Source of the DNA: Hyphomicrobium sp.
Lineage (GTDB): Bacteria; Pseudomonadota; Alphaproteobacteria; Rhizobiales; Hyphomicrobiaceae
Length of the DNA stretch: 44,488 nucleotides
Direction: 5' to 3'
NCBI RefSeq assembly: GCF_020852195.1
Contig: NZ_JADZBI010000092.1
Span: forward strand, 1-44,488
Shown: positions 15,308-26,989 of the stretch, piece by piece
How positions within the stretch are numbered: the first letter of the stretch is position 1
Layout of the letters: each line of letters opens with the position of its first letter
Position numbers and translations under genes: made by a program
The notes under the pieces: generated by a model
What the model was told of the DNA's origin: nothing
The model's input: only the letters and a program-made list of their open reading frames with translations
Database searches by the model: none

Positions 15308-16603
15308 ATGACCACCAACGCCAAGCTTCAAGCCCGCCGCACGGCCGCCGTCCCGCGCGGCATCGGGCACGCGACGCAGATCTACGCCAAGCGCGCCAAG
15401 AACGCCGAACTGTGGGACGAGGAAGGCAAGCGCTACATTGACTTCGGCGCCGGCATCGCGGTGGTCAACACCGGCCATCAGCATCCGCGCATCGTCGAGG
15501 CGGTGAAAAAGCAGCTCGAGGACTTCAGCCACGTCTGCTTCCAGGTGACGCCGCACGAGAACTATGTCTCGCTCGCCGAGCGCCTGAACACTATCGCGCC
15601 CGTCGCCGGCCCCGCCAAGACCATGCTCGCGTCCACCGGCGCGGAAGCCGTCGAGAATGCCGTTAAGGTCGCGCGCTGCTTCACCGGCCGCCCCGGCATC
15701 ATCTCGTTCTCAGGCGGCTTCCACGGCCGCACGCACATGGGAATGGCGCTGACCGGCAAGGCCGTACCGTACAAGAAAGGCTTCGGCCCCTTCCCGGCCG
15801 ACATCTACAACGTCGCCTTCCCGAACCTCTATCACGGCACGTCGACCGCCGAGAGCCTGAAGGCGCTGAAGGCGCTCTTCAAGTCTCAGGCCGCCCCCTC
15901 GACCATCGCCGGCCTCATCATCGAGCCGGTGCAGGGCGAGGGCGGCTTCAACATCGCGCCGACGGAGTTCCTGATCGCCTTGCGCGCGCTCTGCGACGAG
16001 CACGGCATCGTGCTGATCGCCGACGAGATCCAGACCGGCTTCGCCCGCACCGGCAAGCTGTTCGCGCTCGAGCACGCGGGCATCAAGGCCGACGTCGTGA
16101 CGCTCGCCAAGGGCCTCGCCGGCGGCCTGCCGCTCTCGGCGATTGTCGGCCGCGCCGACATCATGGACGCGTCCGCACCCGGCGGCCTCGGCGGCACCTA
16201 CGCCGGCAACCCCGTGGCCTGCGCCGCCGCCCACACCGTGCTCGACATCATCGAGGACGAGGACCTCTGCGCCCGCGCCAACGCCATCGGCGACATCATC
16301 AAAGACCGCTGCCGCGAGCTGGCCACCCGCTCGAACCTGAATTGCATCGGCGACGTGCGCGGCCTGGGCGCCATGTGCGCCGTCGAGTTCGTCAAGGACA
16401 CCAAAGGCGGCGAGCCAGCCCCCGAGCTGACCGCCCAACTCTTGAAGGCCGCCAACGCGCGCGGCCTGATCCTGCTCTCGTGCGGCACATACGGCAACGT
16501 CATCCGCTGCCTGCCGCCCTTGACCGCCAGTGACGAGATCGTCCAGGAAGGGATGGACCTCTTCGAGGCGAGCCTGACCGAGGCCGTCAGCAAGCTTCAG
16601 TGA
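15308..16603 (+). CDS. gabT: 4-aminobutyrate aminotransferase GabT
   Basis: A 431-residue class III aminotransferase that turns GABA and 2-oxoglutarate into succinate semialdehyde and glutamate. The start MTTNAKLQARRTAAVPRGIG is taken at ATG 15308; an upstream extension runs into the repeat element and is not credible. Visible motifs are STGAEAVENAVKVAR, LIADEIQTGFARTGKLFA and the PLP lysine at 268 in TLAKGLAGGLPLS. The GIAVVNTGHQHP segment is typical of GabT rather than of diamine transaminases. The gene is followed 35 bp later by another class III aminotransferase. Confidence 0.92.
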   Translation: MTTNAKLQARRTAAVPRGIGHATQIYAKRAKNAELWDEEGKRYIDFGAGIAVVNTGHQHPRIVEAVKKQLEDFSHVCFQVTPHENYVSLAERLNTIAPVAGPAKTMLASTGAEAVENAVKVARCFTGRPGIISFSGGFHGRTHMGMALTGKAVPYKKGFGPFPADIYNVAFPNLYHGTSTAESLKALKALFKSQAAPSTIAGLIIEPVQGEGGFNIAPTEFLIALRALCDEHGIVLIADEIQTGFARTGKLFALEHAGIKADVVTLAKGLAGGLPLSAIVGRADIMDASAPGGLGGTYAGNPVACAAAHTVLDIIEDEDLCARANAIGDIIKDRCRELATRSNLNCIGDVRGLGAMCAVEFVKDTKGGEPAPELTAQLLKAANARGLILLSCGTYGNVIRCLPPLTASDEIVQEGMDLFEASLTEAVSKLQ

Positions 16604-16638
16604 TCGCGCTTTATCAATCTTCGCCGGGACACCCCGCC

Positions 16639-17964
16639 ATGACCGTTCAGCTCAAGACCAACGACCTCAGCGCCTTCTTCATGCCGTTCTCCGCCAACCG
16701 GCAGTTCAAGAAGGCGCCGCGCCTGCTCGCCTCCGCCAAGGACATGCACTACTACACCCAGGACGGCCGCAAGGTGCTGGACGGCACCTCGGGTCTCTGG
16801 TGCGTCAACGCCGGCCACTGCCGTCCCCGCATCGTCGAGGCTATCCAGAAGCAGGCCGCGGAGCTGGACTTCGCCGGCACCTTCCAGATGGGCCACCCCA
16901 AGGCGTTCGAGGCCGCCTCGCGCCTGGTCAACATCGCGCCCAAGGGCTTCGACCACGTGTTCTTCACCAACTCCGGCTCCGAGTCGGTCGACACCGCGCT
17001 CAAGATCGCCATCGCCTATCACCGCGCCAAGGGCAACGGAACGAAGGTCCGCCTCATCGGCCGCGAGCGCGGCTATCACGGCGTCAATTTCGGCGGCACG
17101 GCCGTTGGCGGCATCGGCAACAACCGCAAGCAGTTCGGCGCGCTCGTCTCGGGCGTCGATCACCTGCGCCATACCCACGATCTCGCCCGCAACGCCTTCT
17201 CGAAGGGCGAGCCCGAGCACGGCGCGGAGCTGGCCGACGACCTCGAGCGCCTGGTCGCGCTCCACGACGCCTCCACCATCGCCGCCGTCATCGTCGAGCC
17301 CGTTGCCTGCTCGACCGGTGTCCTGATCCCGCCCAAGGGCTACCTGAAGCGCCTCGCGGCCATCGCCGCCAGGCACGACATCCTCCTGATCTTCGATGAG
17401 GTCATCACCGGCTATGGCCGCCTCGGCACGCCGTTCGGCACCGACTTCTTCGACGTCTCGCCCGACATCATCACCACCGCCAAGGGCGTCACCAACGGCA
17501 CCATCCCCATGGGGGCCGTGTTCTTGAAGTCGCGCATCTTCGAAGCCTTCATGACCGGCCCGGAGAGCGCCATCGACATCTTCCACGGCTACACCTACTC
17601 CGGCCACCCGATGGCCGCCGCCGCCTGCCTCGCGACCCTCGACACTTACCATGAGGAGCTGCTGCTCACCCGCGCGGCCAAGCTCGCGCCCTACTGGGAG
17701 GAGCGGGTGCACGCGCTGCGGGACCTGCCGCACGTCATCGACGTGCGCAACATCGGCTTGATCGGCGCCGTCGAGTTCGCATCGAAACCCGATGCGCCGG
17801 GCGAGCGCGCCTACAATCGCTTTATCAAATGCTTCGAGAAGGGCCTGCTGGTCCGCCAGACCGGCGACATCATCGCCCTCTCGCCGCCGCTCATCATCAC
17901 CGAGCAGCAGATCGACGAGCTGTTCGACACCTTCACGTCCGTCCTCAAGGACGGCGATCTATAG
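16639..17964 (+). CDS. Omega-amino acid (beta-alanine):pyruvate aminotransferase
   Basis: A 441-residue class III aminotransferase of the beta-alanine:pyruvate group (BauA/OapT type). It is recognised by the start [17 protein letters not shown], the segment [30 protein letters not shown] and the PLP lysine at 282 in [14 protein letters not shown]. It should convert beta-alanine plus pyruvate to malonate semialdehyde plus alanine. The next gene, MmsA, takes that product further, which fits. Beta-alanine arises from 1,3-diaminopropane released from spermidine, so this pair extends the cluster beyond putrescine. The alanine made could feed alanine dehydrogenase at 25146. Confidence 0.87.
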   Translation: MTVQLKTNDLSAFFMPFSANRQFKKAPRLLASAKDMHYYTQDGRKVLDGTSGLWCVNAGHCRPRIVEAIQKQAAELDFAGTFQMGHPKAFEAASRLVNIAPKGFDHVFFTNSGSESVDTALKIAIAYHRAKGNGTKVRLIGRERGYHGVNFGGTAVGGIGNNRKQFGALVSGVDHLRHTHDLARNAFSKGEPEHGAELADDLERLVALHDASTIAAVIVEPVACSTGVLIPPKGYLKRLAAIAARHDILLIFDEVITGYGRLGTPFGTDFFDVSPDIITTAKGVTNGTIPMGAVFLKSRIFEAFMTGPESAIDIFHGYTYSGHPMAAAACLATLDTYHEELLLTRAAKLAPYWEERVHALRDLPHVIDVRNIGLIGAVEFASKPDAPGERAYNRFIKCFEKGLLVRQTGDIIALSPPLIITEQQIDELFDTFTSVLKDGDL

Positions 17965-17971
17965 GTTGGTC

Positions 17972-19468
<1,497 letters not shown>

Positions 19469-19487
19469 GCCTTCGGATGCGTGTCCC

Positions 19488-20078
19488 TCAAATCTCGGTC
19501 TTCAATTTCTTGAACATCTCCTGGACATACTTCGCCAGCGGACGTTTTCCGTCTTGCGCGATCCAGGTATCGGATGCGAGGCGCAATGCGCCCATCGAAA
19601 TCATTGCGACGAGTCGCCAGCGTTCGCGATTCTTGGGCCAAAGCTCGCACAAGCCTTCCAGCACAGCCTGCTCGAACTGTTGAAGCCGCCCGTGGTTACG
19701 GGCACGTAGCGACGCGCTTTGCTGCACGAGCCGGGCCGTCATGATCATCTGAGCCTCACGGTCAGGTGCGACCAGCTTAAGAAGTGCATCGCGGACGATA
19801 TCAAGCGGCGCTCCTCCGGTGCACGCGCTCTCAATCACCAGCACCTTGAGTTCATTCGCGTAGCCTCCAACGGAGGCGTGAAGAATGTCCTCCTTGCTCT
19901 CGAAATAGTAGAAAAACGTCCGGCGCGAGATCCCTGCCGCCGCGGCGATCTCGTCAAGGGTCGTCGCCTCGTAGCCCTTGGCAACGAACAATTCGAGGCC
20001 GACCTCCGATATGCGTTGAAGCGTCTGCCGCCGCTTCCGCTCGCGCAGGCCCTCCGGTTTCACTGCAGCATCCTGCAT
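19488..20078 (-). CDS. TetR-family transcriptional regulator
   Basis: A 196-residue TetR protein. The helix-turn-helix is at about residues 28-65 (EATTLDEIAAAAGISRRTFF, then YYFESKEDILHA). The C-terminal ligand domain is divergent and gives no clue to the ligand. It is divergent from a lipoprotein gene, and the gap between them contains a perfect 15-bp palindrome likely to be its operator. It probably controls itself and the lipoprotein. It is convergent with mmsA and need not have any link to polyamines. Confidence 0.88.
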   Translation of the reverse strand: MQDAAVKPEGLRERKRRQTLQRISEVGLELFVAKGYEATTLDEIAAAAGISRRTFFYYFESKEDILHASVGGYANELKVLVIESACTGGAPLDIVRDALLKLVAPDREAQMIMTARLVQQSASLRARNHGRLQQFEQAVLEGLCELWPKNRERWRLVAMISMGALRLASDTWIAQDGKRPLAKYVQEMFKKLKTEI

Positions 20079-20121
20079 CGGCAGTTTTCCCCATGAATCG
20101 CATCGAGTGCAAAATTACACC

Positions 20122-20166
20122 GTGACGTCACATTACGGCCATTGAGTATTTTTACACTGAGTGTAA
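20122..20166. promoter_or_regulatory. Divergent operator region of tetR and lipoprotein gene
   Basis: Two palindromes lie in the 175-bp divergent gap. TTACACT-G-AGTGTAA at 20152-20166 is perfect around a central base and matches the size expected for a TetR dimer. GTGACGTCAC at 20122-20131 is a second perfect 10-bp palindrome, next to a further half-like ATTACAC at 20114. The local sequence is AT-rich for this genome, as a promoter would be. Assignment to the TetR protein is inferred from position. Confidence 0.6.
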
Positions 20167-20253
20167 TATTTATCGCGATCGAGCCTGAGACCAAGGCCGT
20201 GAAAGCTCTCGCAGGTCTCCGTCGTCCGCTCCAGTCCAGCCGGGGGTCATCGC

Positions 20254-21120
20254 ATGCACCGCAAGTGGAGAAGCCCCGTACACGCGCTCGTTCTGGCCGG
20301 CATGGGCTTGCTCCCGGCTTGCGCATCCGCCCCTTTGGTCCAGGGGCTCACGCTGTCCTCCTATGAAGGGCTTACCCAATCCGACGGGATGATCACGAAG
20401 TCTCGTATTCGCGTGAACAAGCCGCAGGTCCTGGCATCGCGGACGGTCAACATTGTTCCTACGGCATTCTCCGCGACCGCGTCACCGAAACTCAATGATC
20501 AACAGCGGACTTTGGTTGCAAACGCCGTCAGCCGGGCCCTCTGCGTCAGCCTCAGCGACCGCTTCGAGGTGGTCACCATCGACGCTCCCGCTGATTTGAC
20601 AGTGAAGACCGTCGTCACGCATGCCACGGAGACCGACGAGGTTGCGGCGGGCTTGTCGGCTGTCGCGTCGATCGGCTCAAGCTTCGTGGATATGGGCGCT
20701 CCGGTCCCTGTACCACGTATTCCGATAGGCCTCGGAAACCTTTCCATCGAGGCCGAGGCCCTCGATCCTCTCGGCCAGCAGCAGGCAGCCATGGTCTGGG
20801 GCCGGGGCGCGACGGCGTTCTTCAGCTCACCCAAGGCATCGAAGGCAAGCGATGCCTACGATCTGGCCGCCTCCTTCGGTGATGATTTCGGCTATTTGCT
20901 CGTCAAGGGCGAGAGCCCCTTCGGCGGGGTCGATCCCAGCCTTCCCTCGATGCAAAAGATCAGTTCGGCGATAGGCTTCGCGCCCAAGCATGCTGCGTGC
21001 GAGAATTACGGCCGCGCACCCGGCATCGCCGGAGTGGTCGGGGGCAAACTTGGACTGCCTCCCGAGTGGACTGACGAAGGCGGAAAGGAAACCACCTCCA
21101 CCGCTGCTCAATGGCAATAG
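20254..21120 (+). CDS. Exported lipoprotein, DUF3313-like
   Basis: A 288-residue protein with a lipoprotein signal: basic start MHRKWR, hydrophobic stretch, then LLPACAS with the lipidated cysteine at about residue 23. The sequence after it (LSSYEGLTQSDGMITKSRIRV) and the middle part resemble DUF3313 lipoproteins, whose function is unknown. The C-terminus is Gly/Pro-rich and ends in a Gln/Thr tail. It is divergent from a TetR gene and convergent with xoxF. Its role in the cell cannot be stated. Confidence 0.7.
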   Translation: MHRKWRSPVHALVLAGMGLLPACASAPLVQGLTLSSYEGLTQSDGMITKSRIRVNKPQVLASRTVNIVPTAFSATASPKLNDQQRTLVANAVSRALCVSLSDRFEVVTIDAPADLTVKTVVTHATETDEVAAGLSAVASIGSSFVDMGAPVPVPRIPIGLGNLSIEAEALDPLGQQQAAMVWGRGATAFFSSPKASKASDAYDLAASFGDDFGYLLVKGESPFGGVDPSLPSMQKISSAIGFAPKHAACENYGRAPGIAGVVGGKLGLPPEWTDEGGKETTSTAAQWQ

Positions 21121-21164
21121 GCTATCCATTTTCCGAGCAAATGAGCACACAGTCGTTTCAGGCG

Positions 21165-21206
21165 AAAGAAAAAGGACCGACATGGGGCGTGGTCCCATGC
21201 CGGTCC
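21165..21206 (-). terminator. Rho-independent terminator of xoxF
   Basis: GGACCG-A-CATGGG at 21174 pairs with CCCATG-C-CGGTCC ending at 21206, a 12-bp stem with one mismatch. On the minus strand it is followed by TTTTTCTTT. It sits 36 bp past the xoxF stop. Confidence 0.85.
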
Positions 21207-21241
21207 AGTGGCTCGCAACCTGTGAACTTCGGAGGAAGCGC

Positions 21242-23062
21242 CTAGGGCAGCGAGAATACGGTCAGAGATCCGCCGAGGGCGGTGTACTGCTTGAGGCCGG
21301 CGTAGCCGCCCACGGCCCCGAGGCCGTCCGTCGGCTTGTCGAGACCGGCCGCGAGGCCGATGCCCGCCCAGCCGCCGATGCCCGAGTAGACGCCGACGTA
21401 CTGCTTGCCCTTGTGCGTATAGGTGAAGGCGTTGCCGATGATGCCGGAGGGTGTCTTGAAGCGGAACAGCTCCGTGCCGTCCTTCTGATCCACCGCCTTG
21501 AAGTAGCCTTCGAGCGTGCCGTAGAACACCACCCCGCCGGCCGTCGCGAGCGCGCCCGACCATACGGAGAACGGCTCCTTCTTCGACCACACGATCTTGC
21601 CGGTGGCGTGATCCCAGGCGATGAAGTTGCCAAGGTTGTCGGAGCCCTCGGGCGGGAACATCGACAGCGTCGCGCCGACGTAGGGCTGCCCCGGCGTGTA
21701 CGAGACCTTGAACGGCTCGTAGTCCATGGCAACGTGGTTGGTCGGCACGTAGAACAGCTTGGTCAGCGGCGAGTAGGCCGCTGGCTGCTGGTCCTTGGTG
21801 CCGAGCGCCGCCGGCACGATACCCTTCGTATTCACGTCCGGCCCATTGAGGAACGTCGAGTACTTGGGCACCACCGCCGGACGGCCGTAGGTGGGGCTCT
21901 TCGGATCGAGGTCGACACCTGTCGACCAGTTGACGGCGGGATCGTACTTCTCGGCGACGAGCGGGATGCCCGACTCGCGATCGAGCGTATAGGCGAAGCC
22001 GTTGCGGTCGAAATGCACGAGCACGTTGTGCTTCGCGCCCTTGATCTCGACATCGTCGACCAGGATCGACTCGTTGATCCCGTCATAGTCCCACTCGTCG
22101 AACGGCGTGAGCTGGTAGGCCCAGGCTGCGACGCCCGTATCGACGTTGCGCGCGATGATCGAGAGCGACCACTTCTGATCGATCGGCTTGCCGTCGGGTC
22201 CGGCGCGCTGCGCCGGATTCCAGGTCGAGGGGTTGCCGGTGCCGTAGTAGATCAGATTGAGCTTCGGATCGAACGAGTACCAGCCCCAGGTCGTCGCGCC
22301 GCCGATCTTCCACTGGTCGCCGGTCCAGGTCTTGATGGAGCTGTCCTTGCCAACCGGCTTGCCGAGCGAGTTGGTCTTCTCGGGATCGAACAGGATCTGG
22401 TCGTCGGGACCGACGTTATAGGCCTTCCAGGCTAGGCTGCCGTCCTTGATGTTGTAGGCCGAGATGTAGCCCTGCACGCCGAACTCGGCACCCGATATGC
22501 CGACGATGACCTTGTCGTTGGCGACCACCGGGGCGCTGGTGCCCGTCTCGCCACGCTTCACGTCGCCGTTGAGCACCTTCCAGGCCTCGGTGCCGGTCTT
22601 GGCATCGAGCGCGACCAGATGCGTGTCGGCCTGATACAGGAAGATCTTGCCGTCCGCGTAGGCGACGCCGCGATTGACGGTATCGCAGCACATGATGGGA
22701 ATGACCGAGGGATCCTGCCTCGGCTCGTACTTCCAGATGATCTTCTGCTCGTCGTCGAGGTCGAGCGCATAGACGATGTTGGGGAACGGCGTATGCACGT
22801 AGATGATGTTGCCGATGACCAGCGGCGAGCCCTCATGCCCACGCAGAACGCCGGTCGAGAACGTCCATGCGACCTTAAGATCCTTCACGTTCGACGTGTT
22901 GATCTGATCGAGCGTCGAATAGCGCGTCAGCGCGTGATTGCCGTTCTGTTGAGCCCAGTTGTTGGGATCTTCCGAGAGCTTGATGACCTCGTCGTTCGCC
23001 AATGCCGGCTGCGATAGCACCAGTGCACCGAGCACGGCGGCAGCCAATGACCTGCGTTGCAT
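21242..23062 (-). CDS. xoxF: Lanthanide-dependent methanol dehydrogenase XoxF
   Basis: A 606-residue periplasmic PQQ quinoprotein that oxidises methanol, passing electrons to a cytochrome c. The start [12 protein letters not shown] follows GGAGGAAATC; an extension to 23170 is not needed. The signal peptide ends QPALA at about residue 22. The adjacent-cysteine disulfide contacting PQQ is Cys125-Cys126 ([10 protein letters not shown]). The key diagnostic is DEWDYDG: catalytic Asp325 and a second Asp327. Calcium-type MxaF has Ala at the second place, while lanthanide enzymes have Asp. [13 protein letters not shown] and repeated Trp-docking beta-propeller motifs are also present. No xoxG cytochrome, xoxJ or PQQ gene is nearby, so the gene stands alone here. 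Confidence 0.95.
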   Translation of the reverse strand: MQRRSLAAAVLGALVLSQPALANDEVIKLSEDPNNWAQQNGNHALTRYSTLDQINTSNVKDLKVAWTFSTGVLRGHEGSPLVIGNIIYVHTPFPNIVYALDLDDEQKIIWKYEPRQDPSVIPIMCCDTVNRGVAYADGKIFLYQADTHLVALDAKTGTEAWKVLNGDVKRGETGTSAPVVANDKVIVGISGAEFGVQGYISAYNIKDGSLAWKAYNVGPDDQILFDPEKTNSLGKPVGKDSSIKTWTGDQWKIGGATTWGWYSFDPKLNLIYYGTGNPSTWNPAQRAGPDGKPIDQKWSLSIIARNVDTGVAAWAYQLTPFDEWDYDGINESILVDDVEIKGAKHNVLVHFDRNGFAYTLDRESGIPLVAEKYDPAVNWSTGVDLDPKSPTYGRPAVVPKYSTFLNGPDVNTKGIVPAALGTKDQQPAAYSPLTKLFYVPTNHVAMDYEPFKVSYTPGQPYVGATLSMFPPEGSDNLGNFIAWDHATGKIVWSKKEPFSVWSGALATAGGVVFYGTLEGYFKAVDQKDGTELFRFKTPSGIIGNAFTYTHKGKQYVGVYSGIGGWAGIGLAAGLDKPTDGLGAVGGYAGLKQYTALGGSLTVFSLP

Positions 23063-23078
23063 GATTTCCTCCTTCGAT

Positions 23079-23117
23079 TTTCCCGAATCTCGCGTCCGTC
23101 CCACGCGGATCGGGAAA
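23079..23117 (-). promoter_or_regulatory. Hairpin in the xoxF leader, next to the ribosome site
   Basis: On the minus strand TTCCCGA-TC-CGCG and CGCG-A-GA-TTCGGGAA face each other with a loop of about 8 bases and one bulged base on one arm. It ends about 17 bp before the xoxF ATG, just upstream of AGGAGG. It may be a leader structure influencing translation or stability, or a regulator site. It does not match any riboswitch I recognise. The remaining gap to 23294 shows no gene. Confidence 0.4.
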
Positions 23118-23294
23118 AGAAGGAAAACATGACAAGAATAATTCCCTAACGAAGATGAGTCGCAATACATTCCCGACTAAGCAATCCCAACTATGCTTAT
23201 GACGACCGTCTTGGGCCGCCGTCATCGGGCCTGCTTCTCCAAGCAGATCCTCACCGCTAAGGTCTGGCCGGCATCGAACGAACGACGGAGCATC

Positions 23295-24137
23295 GTGAAC
23301 GTGACGGCACTCATTCTTCGAACTGCGCGGACCGCCTCTCTCACCTTCGCTCTCCTGTTCGCCACGCTCACCTCTGTCGCGCACGCGCGCGAATGCGGCG
23401 ACGGCGCCGACGGCTTCGGACGCTGGCTCGAAGGCTTCAAGAAGCGCGCGGCGGCACAAGGGATCTCCCAGCGCGCGATCTCCTCCGGGCTCGCCGGCGT
23501 CACCTACGACCCGCGCGTCATCCGCCTCGACCGCAACCAGCGATCCTTCAAGCTCTCCTTCGAGCAGTTCTACGCGCGCCGCGTCGGCACCGCGCTCATC
23601 AGCCGTGCGCGGGCGCGCCTGAAGACGCACCGTGCCACCTTCGACCGCGTCGAGCGCCAGTTCGGCGTACCGCGCGAGATCGTCGTCTCCATCTGGGGCC
23701 TCGAGACCAACTTCGGCGCCGACACCAGCGGCAAGTTCTCGATCATCCGCTCGCTCGCAACGCTCGCCTACGACTGCCGCCGCTCGCCGTTCTTCACGGG
23801 TCAGCTTTTCGACGCGCTGCGCATCATCGACGACGCGCACATGCGCCCCGAGGAGCTGCGCGGCGGCTGGGCCGGCGAGATCGGACAGACGCAGTTCCTG
23901 CCCACGCCCTACATCAAGTATGCCGTGGACTTCGACGGCGACGGCCGGAAGGACCTCATCCGCAGCGTGCCCGACATCCTGGCCTCAACCGCCAACTTCC
24001 TCAAAGGCCACGGCTGGCAGGCCGGCCAGCCTTGGGGACCCGGCACCGCCAACTACGAGGTCATCCGCGACTGGAACCGCGCGCAGGTCTATCAGCGAAC
24101 CATTGCGGTCATGGCCTCGAAGCTCGCCGGCCGCTGA
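23295..24137 (+). CDS. Lytic murein transglycosylase, MltB-like
   Basis: A 280-residue periplasmic enzyme that cuts the peptidoglycan glycan strand to anhydro-muropeptides. The GTG at 23295 is chosen because GGAG lies 6 bases before it and a proper signal peptide follows, ending SVAHA at about residue 31. The catalytic acid is Glu137 in SIWGLETNFGADTSG. The GEIGQTQFLPTPYIKYAVDF and DIPASTANFL-like segments are typical of the SLT-family 3 fold. Unlike MltB of enterobacteria it lacks a lipobox, so it should be soluble in the periplasm. It is divergent from xoxF, with no functional link implied. Confidence 0.9.
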   Translation: MNVTALILRTARTASLTFALLFATLTSVAHARECGDGADGFGRWLEGFKKRAAAQGISQRAISSGLAGVTYDPRVIRLDRNQRSFKLSFEQFYARRVGTALISRARARLKTHRATFDRVERQFGVPREIVVSIWGLETNFGADTSGKFSIIRSLATLAYDCRRSPFFTGQLFDALRIIDDAHMRPEELRGGWAGEIGQTQFLPTPYIKYAVDFDGDGRKDLIRSVPDILASTANFLKGHGWQAGQPWGPGTANYEVIRDWNRAQVYQRTIAVMASKLAGR

Positions 24138-24156
24138 GACGTAACGCCGATCGGCT

Positions 24157-24254
24157 CCGACCTCTCCCAATGGGGAGAGGTGAAGTGGATTGCCGCCCTT
24201 CTTACCTCTCCCCTGTGGGGAAAGGTCGACCGCATAGCTGCCGGGTGAGGGGGC
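24157..24254. repeat. Intergenic palindromic repeat, copy 2
   Basis: CCTCTCCCAATGGGGAGAGG (24161-24180) is followed by a second CCTCTCCCC at about 24205 answered by GGGGAAAGGTCG, then GCCGGGTGAGGGGGC. Order and wording match copy 1 at 203-360, but without the extra inner hairpins. It fills the gap between the transglycosylase and the dehydrogenase genes. Confidence 0.75.
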
Positions 24255-24272
24255 ACGAACGGCAAGGAGAAC

Positions 24273-25034
24273 ATGATGAAGGTTGTTGCCATCACGGGCG
24301 CCGCGCAGGGCATCGGCCGCGGCATCGCGTTCGCGTTTGCCGAGGCCGGTTACGCGGTGTCACTCGCCGATCCTGACGCGGAAGCGGGCCAGGAGGCACT
24401 CTCGAAAGTGCGGGAGCGCGGCGCCAAGGCACTCTTCCTGCAGACCGATGTTGCCCAGGAGCACGAGGTCCGCCGCTGGATCGATCTCACCGTGGATGAG
24501 CTGGGTTGCCCTGATGTGCTGGTCAACAACGCTGGCATCTCGCGCAACACGCCGTTCCTCGAGCTTGCGGCCAGCGACTTCGACCGCGTCATCGCCGTCA
24601 ACCTGCGCGGCACGTTCCTGTGCTCCCAACACGCCGCGCGCCGTATGGTGGAATGCGGGCAGAGCGGCGCCATCATCAACATCGCCTCAACACGCGCCTT
24701 CATGTCCGAGCCCGGCACGGAGGCCTACACGGCTTCCAAAGGCGGAATCGTTGCGTTGACCCACGGAATGGCGATCAGCCTCGGCCCGCTCGGCATCCGC
24801 GTGAACGCCATCAGCCCCGGATGGATCGAGACGCGGGACTGGCAGTACGCACCGCGTGCCGAGCAGCCAGTGCATTCGGAGCGCGACCGCCTCCAGCATC
24901 CGGTCGGCCGCGTCGGCAAGCCCGGGGACATCGCGGAGGCCTGCCTGTTCCTGGCCGAGCACGCAGGCTTCATGACCGGCCAGAACATCACCATAGACGG
25001 CGGCATGACCGTGAAGATGATCTACGAGGAATGA
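24273..25034 (+). CDS. Short-chain dehydrogenase/reductase
   Basis: A 253-residue classical SDR. The cofactor loop is TGAAQGIG at residues 8-15, Asp33 in SLADPD suggests NAD rather than NADP, NNAG is at 85-88 and the catalytic residues are Ser139, Tyr152 and Lys156 (YTASKGG). The C-terminal GQNITIDGGMTVKM is typical. AAGGAG precedes the ATG. The substrate cannot be told: relatives include glucose 1-dehydrogenase and 3-oxoacyl reductases. It is convergent with ald and stands alone between repeats. Confidence 0.88.
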   Translation: MMKVVAITGAAQGIGRGIAFAFAEAGYAVSLADPDAEAGQEALSKVRERGAKALFLQTDVAQEHEVRRWIDLTVDELGCPDVLVNNAGISRNTPFLELAASDFDRVIAVNLRGTFLCSQHAARRMVECGQSGAIINIASTRAFMSEPGTEAYTASKGGIVALTHGMAISLGPLGIRVNAISPGWIETRDWQYAPRAEQPVHSERDRLQHPVGRVGKPGDIAEACLFLAEHAGFMTGQNITIDGGMTVKMIYEE

Positions 25035-25056
25035 GCGGCCCAAGCGTCGCCCGATG

Positions 25057-25089
25057 AAAAAAAGCCGGCCCGCGGGGGAACGGGCCGGC
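25057..25089 (-). terminator. Rho-independent terminator of ald
   Basis: GCCGGCCCG at 25064 pairs perfectly with CGGGCCGGC ending at 25089. On the minus strand it is followed by seven T (25057-25063). It lies 56 bp past the ald stop, between two convergent genes. Confidence 0.9.
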
Positions 25090-25145
25090 TTGGGAGCGCG
25101 CACGGTGGGGGGACGAAGGCACGCGCTCGAAAAACGCTCCAGATC

Positions 25146-26270
<1,125 letters not shown>

Positions 26271-26362
26271 GGCGCCGCTCCTGCCGGGTCAATTCATCTG
26301 CCGGCACCATACCAGGAATGCCGCGTCGAAACCTCGCATTTTTCCTTGAAGCACGGCTCGGG

Positions 26363-26401
26363 TACGCAGATAATCTGCGAAAATAAGCGAATATACGCAG
26401 A
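26363..26401. promoter_or_regulatory. Probable Lrp-type operator between ald and its regulator
   Basis: GCAGAT-A-ATCTGC at 26366-26378 is a perfect 13-base palindrome. TACGCAGA occurs at 26363 and again at 26394, 31 bp apart, about three helical turns, as expected for Lrp proteins that bind several sites on one face. The region is AT-rich for this genome. The link to the adjacent regulator is inferred from position. Confidence 0.6.
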
Positions 26402-26407
26402 AATATC

Positions 26408-26905
26408 ATGAAATATGAGTTAGACGCGCGTGATCGCGCCATCGTTGCCGCCCTGCTGGAGGACGGCCGCCTGAGCCAGGTCCAGCTCGCCGAGCGCGTG
26501 CCGCTCTCGCCCACAGCCATCGCGCGCCGCATCCGGGCGCTGGAGGAAGCGGGCGTGATCAGGGGCTACCAGGCGCGCATCGACCGCCGCGCCATGGGGC
26601 TCGAGATGACGGTGCTCGTCTTCATCAGCCTCCAGAACCAGAGCGAGCAGCGCCTCGAAGCGTTCGAGGCGGCCGTCATCGCCGCACCGTCCGTCATCGG
26701 CTGCCAGCTCATGTCGGGCGAGGACGACTATGTGCTGACCGTGCTCGCCCGCGACCTGGCCGACTACGAGCGCATCCACAAGCAGGAGCTGTCGCGGCTG
26801 CCCGGCGTCACGCGGCTGCGGTCGAGCTTCGTGCTGCGCGACGTGAAATCGCGGCCCATTCCCGCTTCCGCGCTCGGCGCCATGCGCCCATCGGCAAAGA
26901 AGTAA
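26408..26905 (+). CDS. Lrp/AsnC-family regulator, probably of ald
   Basis: A 165-residue protein. Residues 5-55 are the helix-turn-helix (LDARDRAIVAALLEDGRLSQ, then LAERVPLSPTAIARRIRALE). The rest is the RAM ligand-binding and oligomerisation domain (VLVFISLQNQ, CQLMSGEDDYVLTV, LPGVTRLRSSFVLRDVK). The divergent position opposite ald and the repeated operator motif suggest that it senses alanine or a related amino acid and controls ald. The ligand is inferred. Confidence 0.88.
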   Translation: MKYELDARDRAIVAALLEDGRLSQVQLAERVPLSPTAIARRIRALEEAGVIRGYQARIDRRAMGLEMTVLVFISLQNQSEQRLEAFEAAVIAAPSVIGCQLMSGEDDYVLTVLARDLADYERIHKQELSRLPGVTRLRSSFVLRDVKSRPIPASALGAMRPSAKK

Positions 26906-26989
26906 TTATATAACATACTTGTGATCCCGATTCGGCCACGGGCTGTGGTGACTGTCCGGGGAGATGAGCCGTCGTCCGGAATACCAAGC

